Source: Oscillospiraceae bacterium (GTDB lineage Bacteria; Bacillota; Clostridia; Oscillospirales; Ruminococcaceae). Taken from it: DNA of 64,000 nucleotides. Below are positions 15,896 to 24,801 of this stretch, piece after piece. The stretch is taken from positions 35,140 to 99,139 of the forward strand of contig JAIHAL010000006.1 of assembly GCA_020054675.1 (NCBI GenBank). The letters are read 5' to 3'. A program made the position numbers and the translations under genes. The notes under the pieces are model-generated. The model saw only the letters and a program-made list of their open reading frames with translations, was not told the origin of the DNA and ran no database searches. Positions within the stretch are counted from its first letter, which is position 1, and each line of letters opens with the position of its first letter.

Positions 15896-16941
15896 TATTC
15901 CACCTCGCTTTCCCGCATGATATGGATGTCATTTGGAGCGATGTTCATTCCAATCAATGCGCCGACTTCTTGGCTTTGTGTGGAATGTATAGTCCAGTTG
16001 AAGCCTGCGCCGTTTACTTTCATTTCATAGTGTACGCCTTTAAATATTACCGATTCCACAATTCCCGTTATTTCGCCGGTTATCTGCGGAACTACCTTTA
16101 TATCCTCCGGCCTTATGACAACATCGACAATTTCATTTTTCTTAAAGCCCTTGTCGACGCATACGAAATCCCTTCCGGCAAACTCCACAAGGAAATCCCT
16201 GTGCATGATTCCCTTGATGATGTTGCTTTCGCCTATAAAATCCGCAACGAAAGCATTTACAGGCTCGTTGTAAATATCCTGCGGAGTGCCTATCTGCTGG
16301 ATATTTCCGTTGTTCATAACCACAACGGTGTCGGACATGGTAAGGGCTTCCTCTTGGTCGTGCGTAACGTAAACGAAAGTTATTTCCGTATCCTGCTGTA
16401 TGCGTTTTAGTTCTATCTGCATTTCCTTGCGCAGTTTTAAATCCAAAGCTCCAAGCGGCTCGTCAAGCAGTAGGACTTTTGGTTTGTTTACCAGTGCCCT
16501 TGCAATAGCGACTCTTTGCTGCTGGCCTCCCGAAAGGCTGTTTACGGAGCGTTTTTCAAAGCCAAGCAAATTTACAAGTTCAAGCATTTCTTCGCAGCGC
16601 ATTTTTATTTCTTTTTCGGGGAGCTTTTTAAGTTTCAGCCCGAAAGCTATGTTTTCATACACGTTAAGATGCGGGAACAGGGCATATTTTTGAAAAACCG
16701 TATTTACTTCGCGCTTGTGCGGGGGAAGGGAATTGATTTTTTTGCCGTCGAAGAAAATCTCTCCGCCTGCAAGCTTTACAAATCCGCCTATAACTCTGAG
16801 CGTTGTGGTTTTTCCACAGCCGGAGGGGCCTAAAAGGGTAACAAACTGCTTGTCTATTATATCAAGATTTATTCCCTTTAAAATTTTTTGCTCATCGTAT
16901 TCTACAACGGCATTTTTAAGGCTGATAATAGTCTTGTCCAT
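15895..16941 (-). CDS. potA: Spermidine/putrescine ABC transporter ATPase PotA
   Basis: Cytosolic ATPase of the importer, 348 residues. Walker [10 protein letters not shown] (about 37-45), Q-loop, signature [10 protein letters not shown] (about 137-146), Walker [13 protein letters not shown], and switch His in VTHDQEEA are intact. A TOBE-type domain fills the last about 110 residues. First gene of potABCD-prs. GGAGGAGC lies about 10 bases before the ATG. The operon begins downstream of the non-coding palindromic island at 17.0-17.3 kb. Confidence 0.95.
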   Translation of the reverse strand: MDKTIISLKNAVVEYDEQKILKGINLDIIDKQFVTLLGPSGCGKTTTLRVIGGFVKLAGGEIFFDGKKINSLPPHKREVNTVFQKYALFPHLNVYENIAFGLKLKKLPEKEIKMRCEEMLELVNLLGFEKRSVNSLSGGQQQRVAIARALVNKPKVLLLDEPLGALDLKLRKEMQIELKRIQQDTEITFVYVTHDQEEALTMSDTVVVMNNGNIQQIGTPQDIYNEPVNAFVADFIGESNIIKGIMHRDFLVEFAGRDFVCVDKGFKKNEIVDVVIRPEDIKVVPQITGEITGIVESVIFKGVHYEMKVNGAGFNWTIHSTQSQEVGALIGMNIAPNDIHIMRESEVE

Positions 16942-17029
16942 TTTCGTATTGCTCCTCCGAAAAAATTTATTTTATTTTAGAAATTTTAAATTATCTATTA
17001 GTAATTAGTTTTTGTGGTTTTACTTTTTC

Positions 17030-17275
17030 AGCGGGGGCTCGGCCCCCGCTTTGCATTTATAAAAATAATCAGTTTGCTTATTCCCCCGGTGACTTTTTGT
17101 CCGGCGACAAAAAGTCACCAAAAAACGCCTAAATTATGAGTCTACATTCGCCTACCCGCCGGCAACGGGCGCTACGTTATCACTTGCGCCCTGCACGGCG
17201 GCTGACGGCTTGTTTTTATTGACCTGCTTTTCGCCTTGGTGCTCACCACTCCAATTTTACTACGAAAAGCAGGTC
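17030..17275. repeat. GC-rich palindromic non-coding island (candidate intergenic repeat element)
   Basis: Three strong palindromes sit in a row in otherwise AT-rich DNA: AGCGGGGGC/GCCCCCGCT (17030-17050, 3-base loop); GGTGACTTTTTGTC and GACAAAAAGTCACC (about 17087-17118, short loop); and GACCTGCTTTTCG (17221-17233) with CGAAAAGCAGGTC (17263-17275). Between them is a GC-rich stretch with CCCG/CGGG pairs. No reading frame is conserved. Base composition differs sharply from both flanks. Only one copy occurs in this window, so calling it a repeat family is inference. Confidence 0.5.
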
Positions 17276-17544
17276 TTTAAATTTACTTGCCTTAATTACT
17301 TTATCAGCAGAAAGTTTTTTCTTGTTAAGGTATAGTGCTTTTTATTCTAACTTCTAACATCTAATTTCTAACATCTAAAAAGGACAGGATATACCTGTCC
17401 TGTTGTTATTTATTAAAATTTATACTTGTGTTAATAAAACGGCAATCAAAAGAAGGGTAGGGAGAGGCTTTTTCACAAAAAACTGCTATGGAAAAGGATT
17501 TTGAAAAAGAATTAAAGCACATGGCAAATTCCCCTTATAAATCA
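17276..17544. other. Non-coding spacer with a short tandem repeat
   Basis: AT-rich spacer holding two copies of TTCTAACATCTAA (about 17350-17378) just before a terminator hairpin. Nothing else was recognised. Confidence 0.4.
17376..17401 (-). terminator. Terminator downstream of the IseA-like gene
   Basis: AGGACAGG (17381-17388) pairs with CCTGTCCT (17394-17401). The minus-strand tail is TTTTTAGATG. It lies about 145 bases after the stop at 17545. Confidence 0.65.
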
Positions 17545-18129
17545 TTAATATGCAAGATTCGTAAGAAGCCACTTGTCACCCTGTTTTACCATTTTAAGCT
17601 TAATTTGGGCGTCTTCGCCGCTGGTTTTAAGCTTTACTGAAACTGTTATGTCGGCGGATTTTTTCTGCACGTTTGAAAGGCTTATCTTGTAAGTTGACCA
17701 GTCCTTGTCGTAATTTGTTTTAGGGTCGACCTTTGCCATGCAGAGTTTTCCATTGTATTCAAAATAGCGTTTTTGCCCGTTTGCCTCGCTGTTCATTAAA
17801 ATAGCGGCATATGACGGGATATATGTATTTTCTATGAACTTTGAAAGCTCATCATAGCTTGAAAATATATTGGAGGCACATGGAATTGCTCCATCCGGAT
17901 AATCTTGTGGGTTGTAGCTGCTTTCGGCGGTAAGCGTAGAAATGCCAAAATACGATGCCGCATCAAAATTAGCTTCAACAAGCCTCTGGGCATTTTTTTC
18001 AATTTGCTTCATTTCCTCTTTGGAAACCTTGGAGCTTAAATTGTAAACCGCGCTTGAAATGAGTATTATAAGTGAAAATACCATTATTACAAGTGCAAAA
18101 AGATTGGTTTTGCCATCTTTCGAGCCCAA
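17545..18129 (-). CDS. Membrane-anchored extracytoplasmic protein, IseA-like
   Basis: TTG at 18129 is chosen because AAAAAGGAG lies 9 bases upstream; an earlier TTG (18138) abuts the ribosome site. The 194-residue product has one N-terminal membrane helix (about residues 10-31), a Lys/Glu-rich helix, then a soluble domain. The domain has paired stretches (FSSYDELSKFIENTYIP, YFEYNGKLCMAKVD, KWLLTNLAY) that resemble IseA-type DL-endopeptidase inhibitors of the cell wall. That family call is from pattern memory, not alignment. It stands alone, upstream of the AraC/GH2 locus. Confidence 0.5.
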   Translation of the reverse strand: MGSKDGKTNLFALVIMVFSLIILISSAVYNLSSKVSKEEMKQIEKNAQRLVEANFDAASYFGISTLTAESSYNPQDYPDGAIPCASNIFSSYDELSKFIENTYIPSYAAILMNSEANGQKRYFEYNGKLCMAKVDPKTNYDKDWSTYKISLSNVQKKSADITVSVKLKTSGEDAQIKLKMVKQGDKWLLTNLAY

Positions 18130-18237
18130 ACAGACCAACTCCTTTTTAAACGATAATATTATACATCAAAACTGCCAAAAAAGGAAGTATTTTTTAAAAA
18201 AACGGCATTATACTTAAAAAACGGCAAGAAAAATGCA

Positions 18238-19059
18238 TCAAATTTGATTTTGCTGGTTTTTTTGAGGATTTTCTGAAACTCCGTGCCGCCTTCTGAAATC
18301 GGTTGATGAGCAGCCCTCTATTTTTTTGAATACGGAGCAAAAGTATTCAAGGCTTTTAAATCCGCATAACTGCGCGGTTTGCTTTACGGTAAAATCCGGA
18401 TTCAAAAGATATGCCTTTGAAATGTTTATCCTGTACTGGTTTACATACTCAAAAGGCGTCATTTTAAGCTCTTTTTTAAATATTCTGCAAAAGTATGACG
18501 GCCTTGTGCCCAAAATATCCGCTAAATCTTCAAGCTGAATGTCTTTTTGATAATTTTTTTTGATATAGTCAATAACCGGTTGCAGGCGGCTCGTTTTAAG
18601 GCTGTTTTCAAAGACTGAAAATAAAAGCTCCTGCAAAAGGAAAGATGCCTTAAAGTGGTTTTCTTTTTCGGCGTTGTCATAAATAAGCGTTATCAGATTT
18701 TGACAGATTGGAATAGGTGCCGTTCCGATTTGAAAATTTCCTATTTCAAAATAATCCAGCATTGAAGCGGCACCATCCCCGTCAAAAGCCACCCAGCAGG
18801 TTTTCCATTTCCCGCAGGGGAAGTAATTGTGAGGAAAATCTTTTCTGAAAAAGAAAAAATCCCCGGGATTTATTTCATATACGCTGCCGCCGGCTTCAAA
18901 AATCCCCTTGCCGTCAAGGCAAACTGAAATTTGGTGGGCGGGATAACCGTTTTCACGTTCAATCGGCACTTCAAGCCAGTCGTCTGAAACGCTTTCCACA
19001 AAAACGGGAAGATGCAGTATTTTTTCCGATTTTATATTAAACAGAACCCTTTTTTCCAT
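18238..19059 (-). CDS. AraC-family transcriptional regulator (cupin plus two HTH)
   Basis: 273 residues counted from ATG 19059, which has GGAGG 4 bases upstream. The N-terminal half is a cupin-like ligand domain (GGSVYEINPGDFFFFRKDFPHNYF, about 60-85). The C-terminal 100 residues carry two helix-turn-helix motifs ending in CGFKSLEYFCSVFKKIEG, the AraC signature. It is divergently transcribed from the GH2 gene 150 bases away and its promoter overlaps that of GH2, so it probably senses a sugar and controls the GH2 enzyme and itself. Confidence 0.9.
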   Translation of the reverse strand: MEKRVLFNIKSEKILHLPVFVESVSDDWLEVPIERENGYPAHQISVCLDGKGIFEAGGSVYEINPGDFFFFRKDFPHNYFPCGKWKTCWVAFDGDGAASMLDYFEIGNFQIGTAPIPICQNLITLIYDNAEKENHFKASFLLQELLFSVFENSLKTSRLQPVIDYIKKNYQKDIQLEDLADILGTRPSYFCRIFKKELKMTPFEYVNQYRINISKAYLLNPDFTVKQTAQLCGFKSLEYFCSVFKKIEGCSSTDFRRRHGVSENPQKNQQNQI

Positions 19060-19089
19060 GCCGCCTCCGAGAAAGTGCAAAATATCTTA

Positions 19090-19117
19090 ATCATAATAAA
19101 AATATTGCTGTTTACAA
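19090..19117 (-). promoter_or_regulatory. Candidate promoter of the AraC regulator, overlapping the GH2 promoter
   Basis: Minus strand TTGTAA (19112-19117), a 16-base spacer and TATGAT (19090-19095). Its -35 hexamer overlaps that of the opposite promoter. Confidence 0.5.
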
Positions 19118-19139
19118 TCCGAATTTTTATTAGTATAAT
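19111..19139 (+). promoter_or_regulatory. SigmaA promoter of the GH2 gene
   Basis: TTTACA (19111-19116), a 17-base spacer and TATAAT (19134-19139), 70 bases before the start codon. Confidence 0.75.
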
Positions 19140-19209
19140 GTAAATATACAACAAGGCTTTTTAATTGTCAACAAGGTTAAAATAACTTAATTCTTGGAGG
19201 AAACCGCAA

Positions 19210-21942
19210 ATGAGGAAAATATATTCCATGGATAAGGAATGGAAATTCCATATGGGGGATATCCCTGTATCGTTAAATGTCAGCCATCAGGAGTCCTATC
19301 TTGCTTCAAAGGCAGGCGGAGCGCGCGGCGCAGCGTCATACAGTTTTAACGATATGGATTGGGAAGATGTGGATGTTCCGCATGATTGGTCGGTCTATAC
19401 TGATTTTGACAAGGAAAATATGCTTTCACAAGGCTATAAGAAAAGGGGAATAGGCTGGTACAGAAAGACTTTTTACCTTGACAAGGAGCTTGACGGAAAA
19501 CAGCTTCTTTTGGTTTTTGAGGGGGTTTCAACGGCCTGCACGGTTTATTTCAACGGCTCGGTTGCAGGCAGGAATTACAGCGGGTACACCGAATTTACTG
19601 TGGATATATCCGACAGGGCTTATTTTGGAACAAAGCCAAACGTTCTTTCGGTAAGAGTTGATGCCGATGCTTTTGAAGGCTGGTGGTATGAAGGGGCCGG
19701 GATATACCGCCATGTTAATTTGATAGTAAAAGAGCCTTTGCATATAGCTCATAACGGGATTTTTGCAAAGCCATCCCATGAGGGCGGAGGAAGGTGGAAA
19801 ATATCCGCAGTTGCCGAAGTGGAAAATTCCGCTTATGAAAATTCGGAATTTGAGCTTGTGAACGCTATTGTTTATGATAGAAAGGAAATTTGTTCGCAAA
19901 AAAGCTCTGGTTTTATAGCTGGGGATTCAGTTAAGACCTTGGAGCAGGAGTTGTTCTTGCAAGACCCCCTGCTTTGGGATTTGGACAACCCGAACCTTTA
20001 TACCCTTGAAAGCAGGCTTTATGTGAACGGAAAGCTTGCAGACCTTGTAAAGACGGATTTCGGATGCAGAACGATTAAATTTGACGCCGAAAAAGGATTT
20101 TTCCTTAACGGCAAAAATGTAAAAATAAAGGGAACCTGCAACCATCAGGACCATGCGGGAGTCGGCGTGGCGGTGCCGGATTCCATTCAGGAGTATAGAA
20201 TAAGACGCCTTAAAGAAATGGGCTGCAATGCTTACAGATGTTCTCACGGGAACCCGGCAAAGGAAATCCTTGACGCCTGCGACAGATATGGAATGCTTGT
20301 GCTTGATGAAAACAGGAACTTTGAGTCAAGCCCTGAGGTCTTGGAACAGGTTAGGACAATGGTAAAGAGGGACAGAAACCATCCATGCGTGATAATGTAT
20401 TCGCTTTTCAATGAGGAGCCGCTCCAAAGTTCTCCCGAGGGCAGGAAAATGCTGCTTAAAATGTCAAGCACGCTTAAAAAGCTTGATGATACAAGGCCTA
20501 TGCTTGGAGCAATGAACGGCGGTGTGCTTGAAGAGGACGGAACGGCAACCGCAATGGATGTTACAGGCATAAACTACAATATTTCCGTATATGATGATTT
20601 TCATAAGATGTATCCAAACCAGCCGCTTATAGGTTCCGAAAATAACAGCGCCTTTTCAACGAGGGGATGCTATGAAACCGATTATGAAAAGCATGTTACT
20701 GACAACTACGATGAACAAAAAGCCGCTTGGGGACAAGGGATAAGAGAAACTTGGGAGGCTGTTGCCAAGAGGGATTTTGTATCCGGAATTTTTGTCTGGA
20801 CGGGATTTGATTACAGGGGAGAGCCGACCCCGTTTGAATGGCCGTCAATAAGCACCCAGTTTGGAATAATGGATACATGCGGAATAGCAAAGGATGCTTT
20901 TTATTTCCATAAGGCATGCTGGACGGATGAGCCTATGATTCACATTTTGCCGCATTGGAATTGGGAAAAGGGCAAAAAAGTAAGGGTTATGACGGTTACA
21001 AACTGCGATGAGGCTGAAATTTTCCTTAATGGCAAATCTCTTGGCCGCAAGCCTTCAAATATTTTCACTCAGTGCGAGTGGCTTGTTGATTACGAGGCGG
21101 GAATCCTTTCGGCAAAGGGATATAAAAACGGCGAATGCGTTGCCTTTGCCGAAGTAAAAACATCTAAAAAACCTGTCGCTTTAAAAATAGTTCCCGACAG
21201 GAATTATATTCTTGCCGACGGTGTGGATACCATTCCGGTAAATATCTGCGCGGTGGATGAGGATGGAACCATCGTTCCGGATGCTTCTAATTTTATAAAA
21301 TTCAAGGCGCATGGCGATTGCAGGGTAATTGGTGTCGGAAACGGCGACCCAAACTGTCATGAAGCGGATTATCTCCCTGAAAGGAGCCTTTTTGCAGGCT
21401 GGTGCCAATGCCTGTTGCAATCAAATCCCAATGCAAAAACGGTAAAGCTTGAAGTTGATTCCGATGGGCTTTCCGGAGCGTCTTTTGAATTTGAAGTAAG
21501 ACGTCCTGAAAAGGAAATAGCTTACATATATTCAGTCAAAAAGGTTGAAATTGACGGGTGGAAGATGTCCGTATCTCCGTATGCCGAAAAGCCGGATTAT
21601 AAATTGAAACTTGCCGACAACGATATGAACAGCTTTGAGCCGGTTAAATTCGGCAATTCGTTCCAAAAGAATTTTACAAGCGGATATATGCTTTATAAAA
21701 CAGCATTCAACTTCCCTGAAAGCGGGGATTATATCCTTGAATTCCAAAAGCTGAATGCGGATGAAGCTGAGATTTATCTTGATGATGAGTGCATTTATTC
21801 GCGCTATTCTTCGTTCAGCGAGAGAGTTGATATTCCCGTAACTGAAAATATGAGGGGCAGGAAAGAAATTACCGTTTTGCTCAAAGCAAACAGGTGGGAG
21901 GCTTTTTCCGGCATAAGCGGAGGAGTTTCAATAAGACTGTAA
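19210..21942 (+). CDS. Glycoside hydrolase family 2 beta-galactosidase-like enzyme
   Basis: A 910-residue cytosolic GH2 enzyme (no signal peptide) that should release a beta-linked sugar from imported oligosaccharides. The domains in order are a sugar-binding jelly roll (GIGWYRKTF, about 10-180), an immunoglobulin-like domain, then a TIM barrel (about 290-590) with acid/base Glu402 in SLFNEEP and nucleophile Glu477 in LIGSENNSAFSTRG. C-terminal beta domains (DUF4982-like, Ig-like, and a last sugar-binding-like fold) resemble the Bacteroides/Firmicutes BgaA-type layout. CTTGGAGG lies 9 bases before the ATG. The divergent AraC gene is the likely regulator. Confidence 0.9.
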   Translation: MRKIYSMDKEWKFHMGDIPVSLNVSHQESYLASKAGGARGAASYSFNDMDWEDVDVPHDWSVYTDFDKENMLSQGYKKRGIGWYRKTFYLDKELDGKQLLLVFEGVSTACTVYFNGSVAGRNYSGYTEFTVDISDRAYFGTKPNVLSVRVDADAFEGWWYEGAGIYRHVNLIVKEPLHIAHNGIFAKPSHEGGGRWKISAVAEVENSAYENSEFELVNAIVYDRKEICSQKSSGFIAGDSVKTLEQELFLQDPLLWDLDNPNLYTLESRLYVNGKLADLVKTDFGCRTIKFDAEKGFFLNGKNVKIKGTCNHQDHAGVGVAVPDSIQEYRIRRLKEMGCNAYRCSHGNPAKEILDACDRYGMLVLDENRNFESSPEVLEQVRTMVKRDRNHPCVIMYSLFNEEPLQSSPEGRKMLLKMSSTLKKLDDTRPMLGAMNGGVLEEDGTATAMDVTGINYNISVYDDFHKMYPNQPLIGSENNSAFSTRGCYETDYEKHVTDNYDEQKAAWGQGIRETWEAVAKRDFVSGIFVWTGFDYRGEPTPFEWPSISTQFGIMDTCGIAKDAFYFHKACWTDEPMIHILPHWNWEKGKKVRVMTVTNCDEAEIFLNGKSLGRKPSNIFTQCEWLVDYEAGILSAKGYKNGECVAFAEVKTSKKPVALKIVPDRNYILADGVDTIPVNICAVDEDGTIVPDASNFIKFKAHGDCRVIGVGNGDPNCHEADYLPERSLFAGWCQCLLQSNPNAKTVKLEVDSDGLSGASFEFEVRRPEKEIAYIYSVKKVEIDGWKMSVSPYAEKPDYKLKLADNDMNSFEPVKFGNSFQKNFTSGYMLYKTAFNFPESGDYILEFQKLNADEAEIYLDDECIYSRYSSFSERVDIPVTENMRGRKEITVLLKANRWEAFSGISGGVSIRL

Positions 21943-21944
21943 AT

Positions 21945-21982
21945 AAAATCCTGACGCGATTTTATTCGCGTCAGGATTTTTT
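21945..21982. terminator. Bidirectional terminator after GH2
   Basis: A perfect 15-bp stem, AAAATCCTGACGCGA (21945-21959) with 21966-21980, and T-run. It touches the stop of the convergent ABC ATPase gene. Confidence 0.85.
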
Positions 21983-22682
21983 ACATTGACGATGCCTTTG
22001 CCGGTTCGCCTTCTTCGAAAAGCTCCCCGTCGATTATTTTTACGATTCTTTTGGCATGGGATGCAACCTGCAAATCATGAGTAATCATAACTATTGTATG
22101 GCCTTTTTCATTAAGCTCTTCAAAAAGCTTTAAAACTTCCCTGCCGGTGGCGCTGTCCAAAGCTCCGGTAGGCTCATCGGCAAGCAGCAGTTTTGGATGC
22201 CCCACAAGCGCCCTTGCGATAGCAACTCTTTGCTGCTGGCCTCCCGAAAGCTCGTTTGGCTTGTGGGAGAGCCTGTTGCCCATTTCAAGCATTTCAAGCC
22301 TTTCGGCGGCTATTTCTGCCGCTTTGCGGTGGGAATAGCCTCTTATAAGCAGCGGCATCATGACATTTTGCAGTACGGTATATTTGCCTATAAGGTGATA
22401 TTTTTGGAATATAAACCCTATCTGGGCATTGCGCATATAGGTGAGCTGTGCATCATTCATTTCATGCACTGGTTCGCCGGCAAGCCAGTATTGTCCCTCT
22501 TGGAAGTCATCCATACAGCCTATAATGTTCATGAGCGTGCTTTTTCCGGAGCCGGAAGGGCCTAAAATGGCAAGGAATTCGCCTTCGTCAACTTGAAGCG
22601 AAACTCCTTTTAAAACTTCGAGAGAATTTTCTCCCATCTTATACCATTTGTGTACGTTTTCTATTTTAATAACCTGTTCCAT
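21981..22682 (-). CDS. ABC transporter ATPase, MacB/LolD type
   Basis: 233 residues from ATG 22682, which has AAAGGCGG 7 bases upstream. Walker A GPSGSGKST, signature [10 protein letters not shown], Walker B LLADEPTGALDS and switch His in MITHD are intact. YMRNAQIGFIFQKYHLI is typical of ATPases that power FtsX-type permeases. It is the last gene of the adaptor-permease-lipoprotein-ATPase unit and energises the permease at 23440-24801 in a tripartite efflux or export pump. Confidence 0.92.
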   Translation of the reverse strand: MEQVIKIENVHKWYKMGENSLEVLKGVSLQVDEGEFLAILGPSGSGKSTLMNIIGCMDDFQEGQYWLAGEPVHEMNDAQLTYMRNAQIGFIFQKYHLIGKYTVLQNVMMPLLIRGYSHRKAAEIAAERLEMLEMGNRLSHKPNELSGGQQQRVAIARALVGHPKLLLADEPTGALDSATGREVLKLFEELNEKGHTIVMITHDLQVASHAKRIVKIIDGELFEEGEPAKASSM

Positions 22683-22748
22683 AGCGGTGCCGCCTTTCTT
22701 TTTCAAAACAGTCAAACGGATTGGCTTGAAATTTGTTTAATTTTGGAA

Positions 22749-23423
22749 TTATTGTGATAAAACTTCCGCTGAAATGACTTTTGTGCTGTCTGAATTTGTT
22801 TCAAGGGTAAGACGGAGAATCATACCTTCGGTTATTGCTGAAAAATCAGTAGTGTTCCCGCTAAGGCCGGAGAGGGAAAGCCCAACTGGGATTATATACG
22901 TTCCGGTTTCGCCATTTAAGGTGATTTCAACTTTTCCCCCTGTTCTTCCGGCAAAATTTCCGCCGGATGGCATCTCTCCGCTGGGGGCTTCGCCTGATGG
23001 CATACCGGAGGGCATTTCTCCGCTTGGAGCTTCACCGGAAGGCATACCTGACGGTTTTTCGCCACTCGGCATTTCGCCTGACGGCCTTTGCCCGTTTCCT
23101 CTGAAAGAATTTTTTGAATCTTGGTTTTCGGAAGAAGATGTGCTTGCGCTTGAATTTTCAGAATTTGAAGCAGATGTTTCATTATTTTCCGCCTGTAGCA
23201 TAGAAGAAGTTGAAATTTCGCCGAGCGCCAGAACAACTTCGTTCCCGATTATGGATGTAACTTTTCCTGCAACTTGAGTTTGGTTTGAGGAAAGCACGGT
23301 TGTTTCTGTTTGTGCCGGACGGCTGGAATTATTGTTGTTTTTGTTTTGTGAATTTGTTCCAGATGAGCATCCGCAAGCAAAGCAAAAAGCAAAAAGCATT
23401 AAAAAAAGATAAAATTTTTTCAT
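22749..23423 (-). CDS. Lipoprotein with PSGE/MPSG repeats, exporter-associated
   Basis: 224 residues: a signal peptide with a likely lipobox (ACGC, cysteine near residue 19), a Ser/Asn/Gln-rich linker, and a repeat region (about residues 110-160) built from units such as MPSGE, KPSG and APSGE. Before and after it are short beta segments (VAGKVTSIIGNEVVLALGEI and GKVEITLNGETGTYIIPVG), reading as one small beta domain split by the repeats. It lies 16 bases after the permease gene in the same operon. A helper of the exporter is inferred from position; the molecular role is unknown. Confidence 0.7.
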   Translation of the reverse strand: MKKFYLFLMLFAFCFACGCSSGTNSQNKNNNNSSRPAQTETTVLSSNQTQVAGKVTSIIGNEVVLALGEISTSSMLQAENNETSASNSENSSASTSSSENQDSKNSFRGNGQRPSGEMPSGEKPSGMPSGEAPSGEMPSGMPSGEAPSGEMPSGGNFAGRTGGKVEITLNGETGTYIIPVGLSLSGLSGNTTDFSAITEGMILRLTLETNSDSTKVISAEVLSQ

Positions 23424-23439
23424 TGATAAAAATCCTTTC

Positions 23440-24801
23440 TTATTCTTCTGACAAAGCTTTTATCGGCGTTAAAATGGAAGCTTTGTATGCCGGATAAAAT
23501 CCGAAAACAGTTCCTGTCAAAACGGCAAATAAAACGGCTAAAATTCCGCCAATCGGCAATGGGGCAAGCGTCATGCCCGTCATTTTTACAAGCGGAACAA
23601 GGGCAAAGCCCACTCCCACACCGACCACTCCGCCAAATGTGGCAATAAAATTGGATTCCATAAGAAATTCCAGCAAAATTTCACGCCTTGAACAGCCGAG
23701 CGCCTTTAAAATGCCTATTTCCGAGGTACGCTCTTTAACTGAAACGAAAAGTACATTCATAATGCCTATTCCACCAACGATAAAAACAATGCTTGCAACA
23801 GCAATTAATAACATTGAAAGAGTGTTTGCCGATTCCGTGGCGGCTTCCATTTTGCTTCCTGCATCGGTAAGCGTAAAGCTTGCATTAGGATAATTTTCTT
23901 TCAGAAGCGTTTCTATGTTGTCCATAACTGTTTGAACCTCTTTGACATCTGAGGCAACCGCTGAAATTTGAGTTTGTATGTCATTTCCGAAAATAAATTT
24001 TTTTGCGGTGTTATAAGGAACGTATATTGCCTCATCCGGACTTATTCCTGAGGATACCGTTCCCATTGATTTCAAAATCCCTATAATATCATAAGTTTTG
24101 CCTTCTATCTGAATGGACTGGTCTTGGGCGTAGTAAGCGCTGCCGAATATTTCTTGCGCTACTGTATAGCCTATAACGGCAACTTTTGATTTGCTTTCCA
24201 AATCTTCATCGGTAAAGAATTCCCCATAAAGGAGTTCGAGGTTGCTTATGTTTACATAGTCGCTCATTGTTCCAACCACTGTATAAGTGGTTTCTTCTTC
24301 AAGTTCCCCTCCCAGCACCGCGCCGTCCCCGGAGGCAAGAAGTGAAACCGCCGAAACGTTTGGAACGAGGTCCTTTATGTCCTCAATGTCGCTGGCTGTA
24401 AATTCAATACGAAGATTGTTTTGCCTTGCCGACCAAGAGCTTCTGCTTGAATTTCCACTGCCGGAAGGCATCCCTCCTCCTGATGGCATTCCGCCGCCGG
24501 AGGGCATATTTCCTCCTGACGGCATATTGCCTCCGTTTGGCATGCCTCCGGGAGCCATTCCTCCGTTTTCCATCATTTTGTCTATCATAGTGTCAAGATT
24601 TTGACCTATTGAAACTTCAATAGCGCCGACATTGAGGTTCTTGAATTGCTCTTCAACATCGACCTGTCCTCCGTGGCCTATTGCAATGACAAGCACGATG
24701 GTTGCCGAGCCGACTACTATTCCAAGCGAGGTAAGCAGCACCTTTGATTTGTTTTCGATTATGTTTACCCAAACAAGCCGGAGTATTTCAAAGAATTTCA
24801 T
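23440..24801 (-). CDS. MacB-like FtsX permease with MPSGG insertion
   Basis: 453 residues. A membrane helix (about 20-40) precedes a large extracytoplasmic domain, and three C-terminal helices follow; the last block includes the FtsX hallmark VKERTSEIGILKALGCSRREI. Between about 75 and 125 the extracytoplasmic domain carries Met/Pro/Ser/Gly repeats (GGMPNGGNMPSGGNMPSG), like those in the next gene. It starts in the overlap (4 bases) with the adaptor. With the ATPase it should form a mechanotransmission-type exporter, for peptides, antibiotics or envelope stress; the substrate is unknown. Confidence 0.88.
   Translation of the reverse strand: MKFFEILRLVWVNIIENKSKVLLTSLGIVVGSATIVLVIAIGHGGQVDVEEQFKNLNVGAIEVSIGQNLDTMIDKMMENGGMAPGGMPNGGNMPSGGNMPSGGGMPSGGGMPSGSGNSSRSSWSARQNNLRIEFTASDIEDIKDLVPNVSAVSLLASGDGAVLGGELEEETTYTVVGTMSDYVNISNLELLYGEFFTDEDLESKSKVAVIGYTVAQEIFGSAYYAQDQSIQIEGKTYDIIGILKSMGTVSSGISPDEAIYVPYNTAKKFIFGNDIQTQISAVASDVKEVQTVMDNIETLLKENYPNASFTLTDAGSKMEAATESANTLSMLLIAVASIVFIVGGIGIMNVLFVSVKERTSEIGILKALGCSRREILLEFLMESNFIATFGGVVGVGVGFALVPLVKMTGMTLAPLPIGGILAVLFAVLTGTVFGFYPAYKASILTPIKALSEE

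Noticed and set aside
17488..17544. Short frame MEKDFEKELKHMANSPYKS in the spacer
   Set aside because: No ribosome site; it runs antisense into the IseA-like gene.
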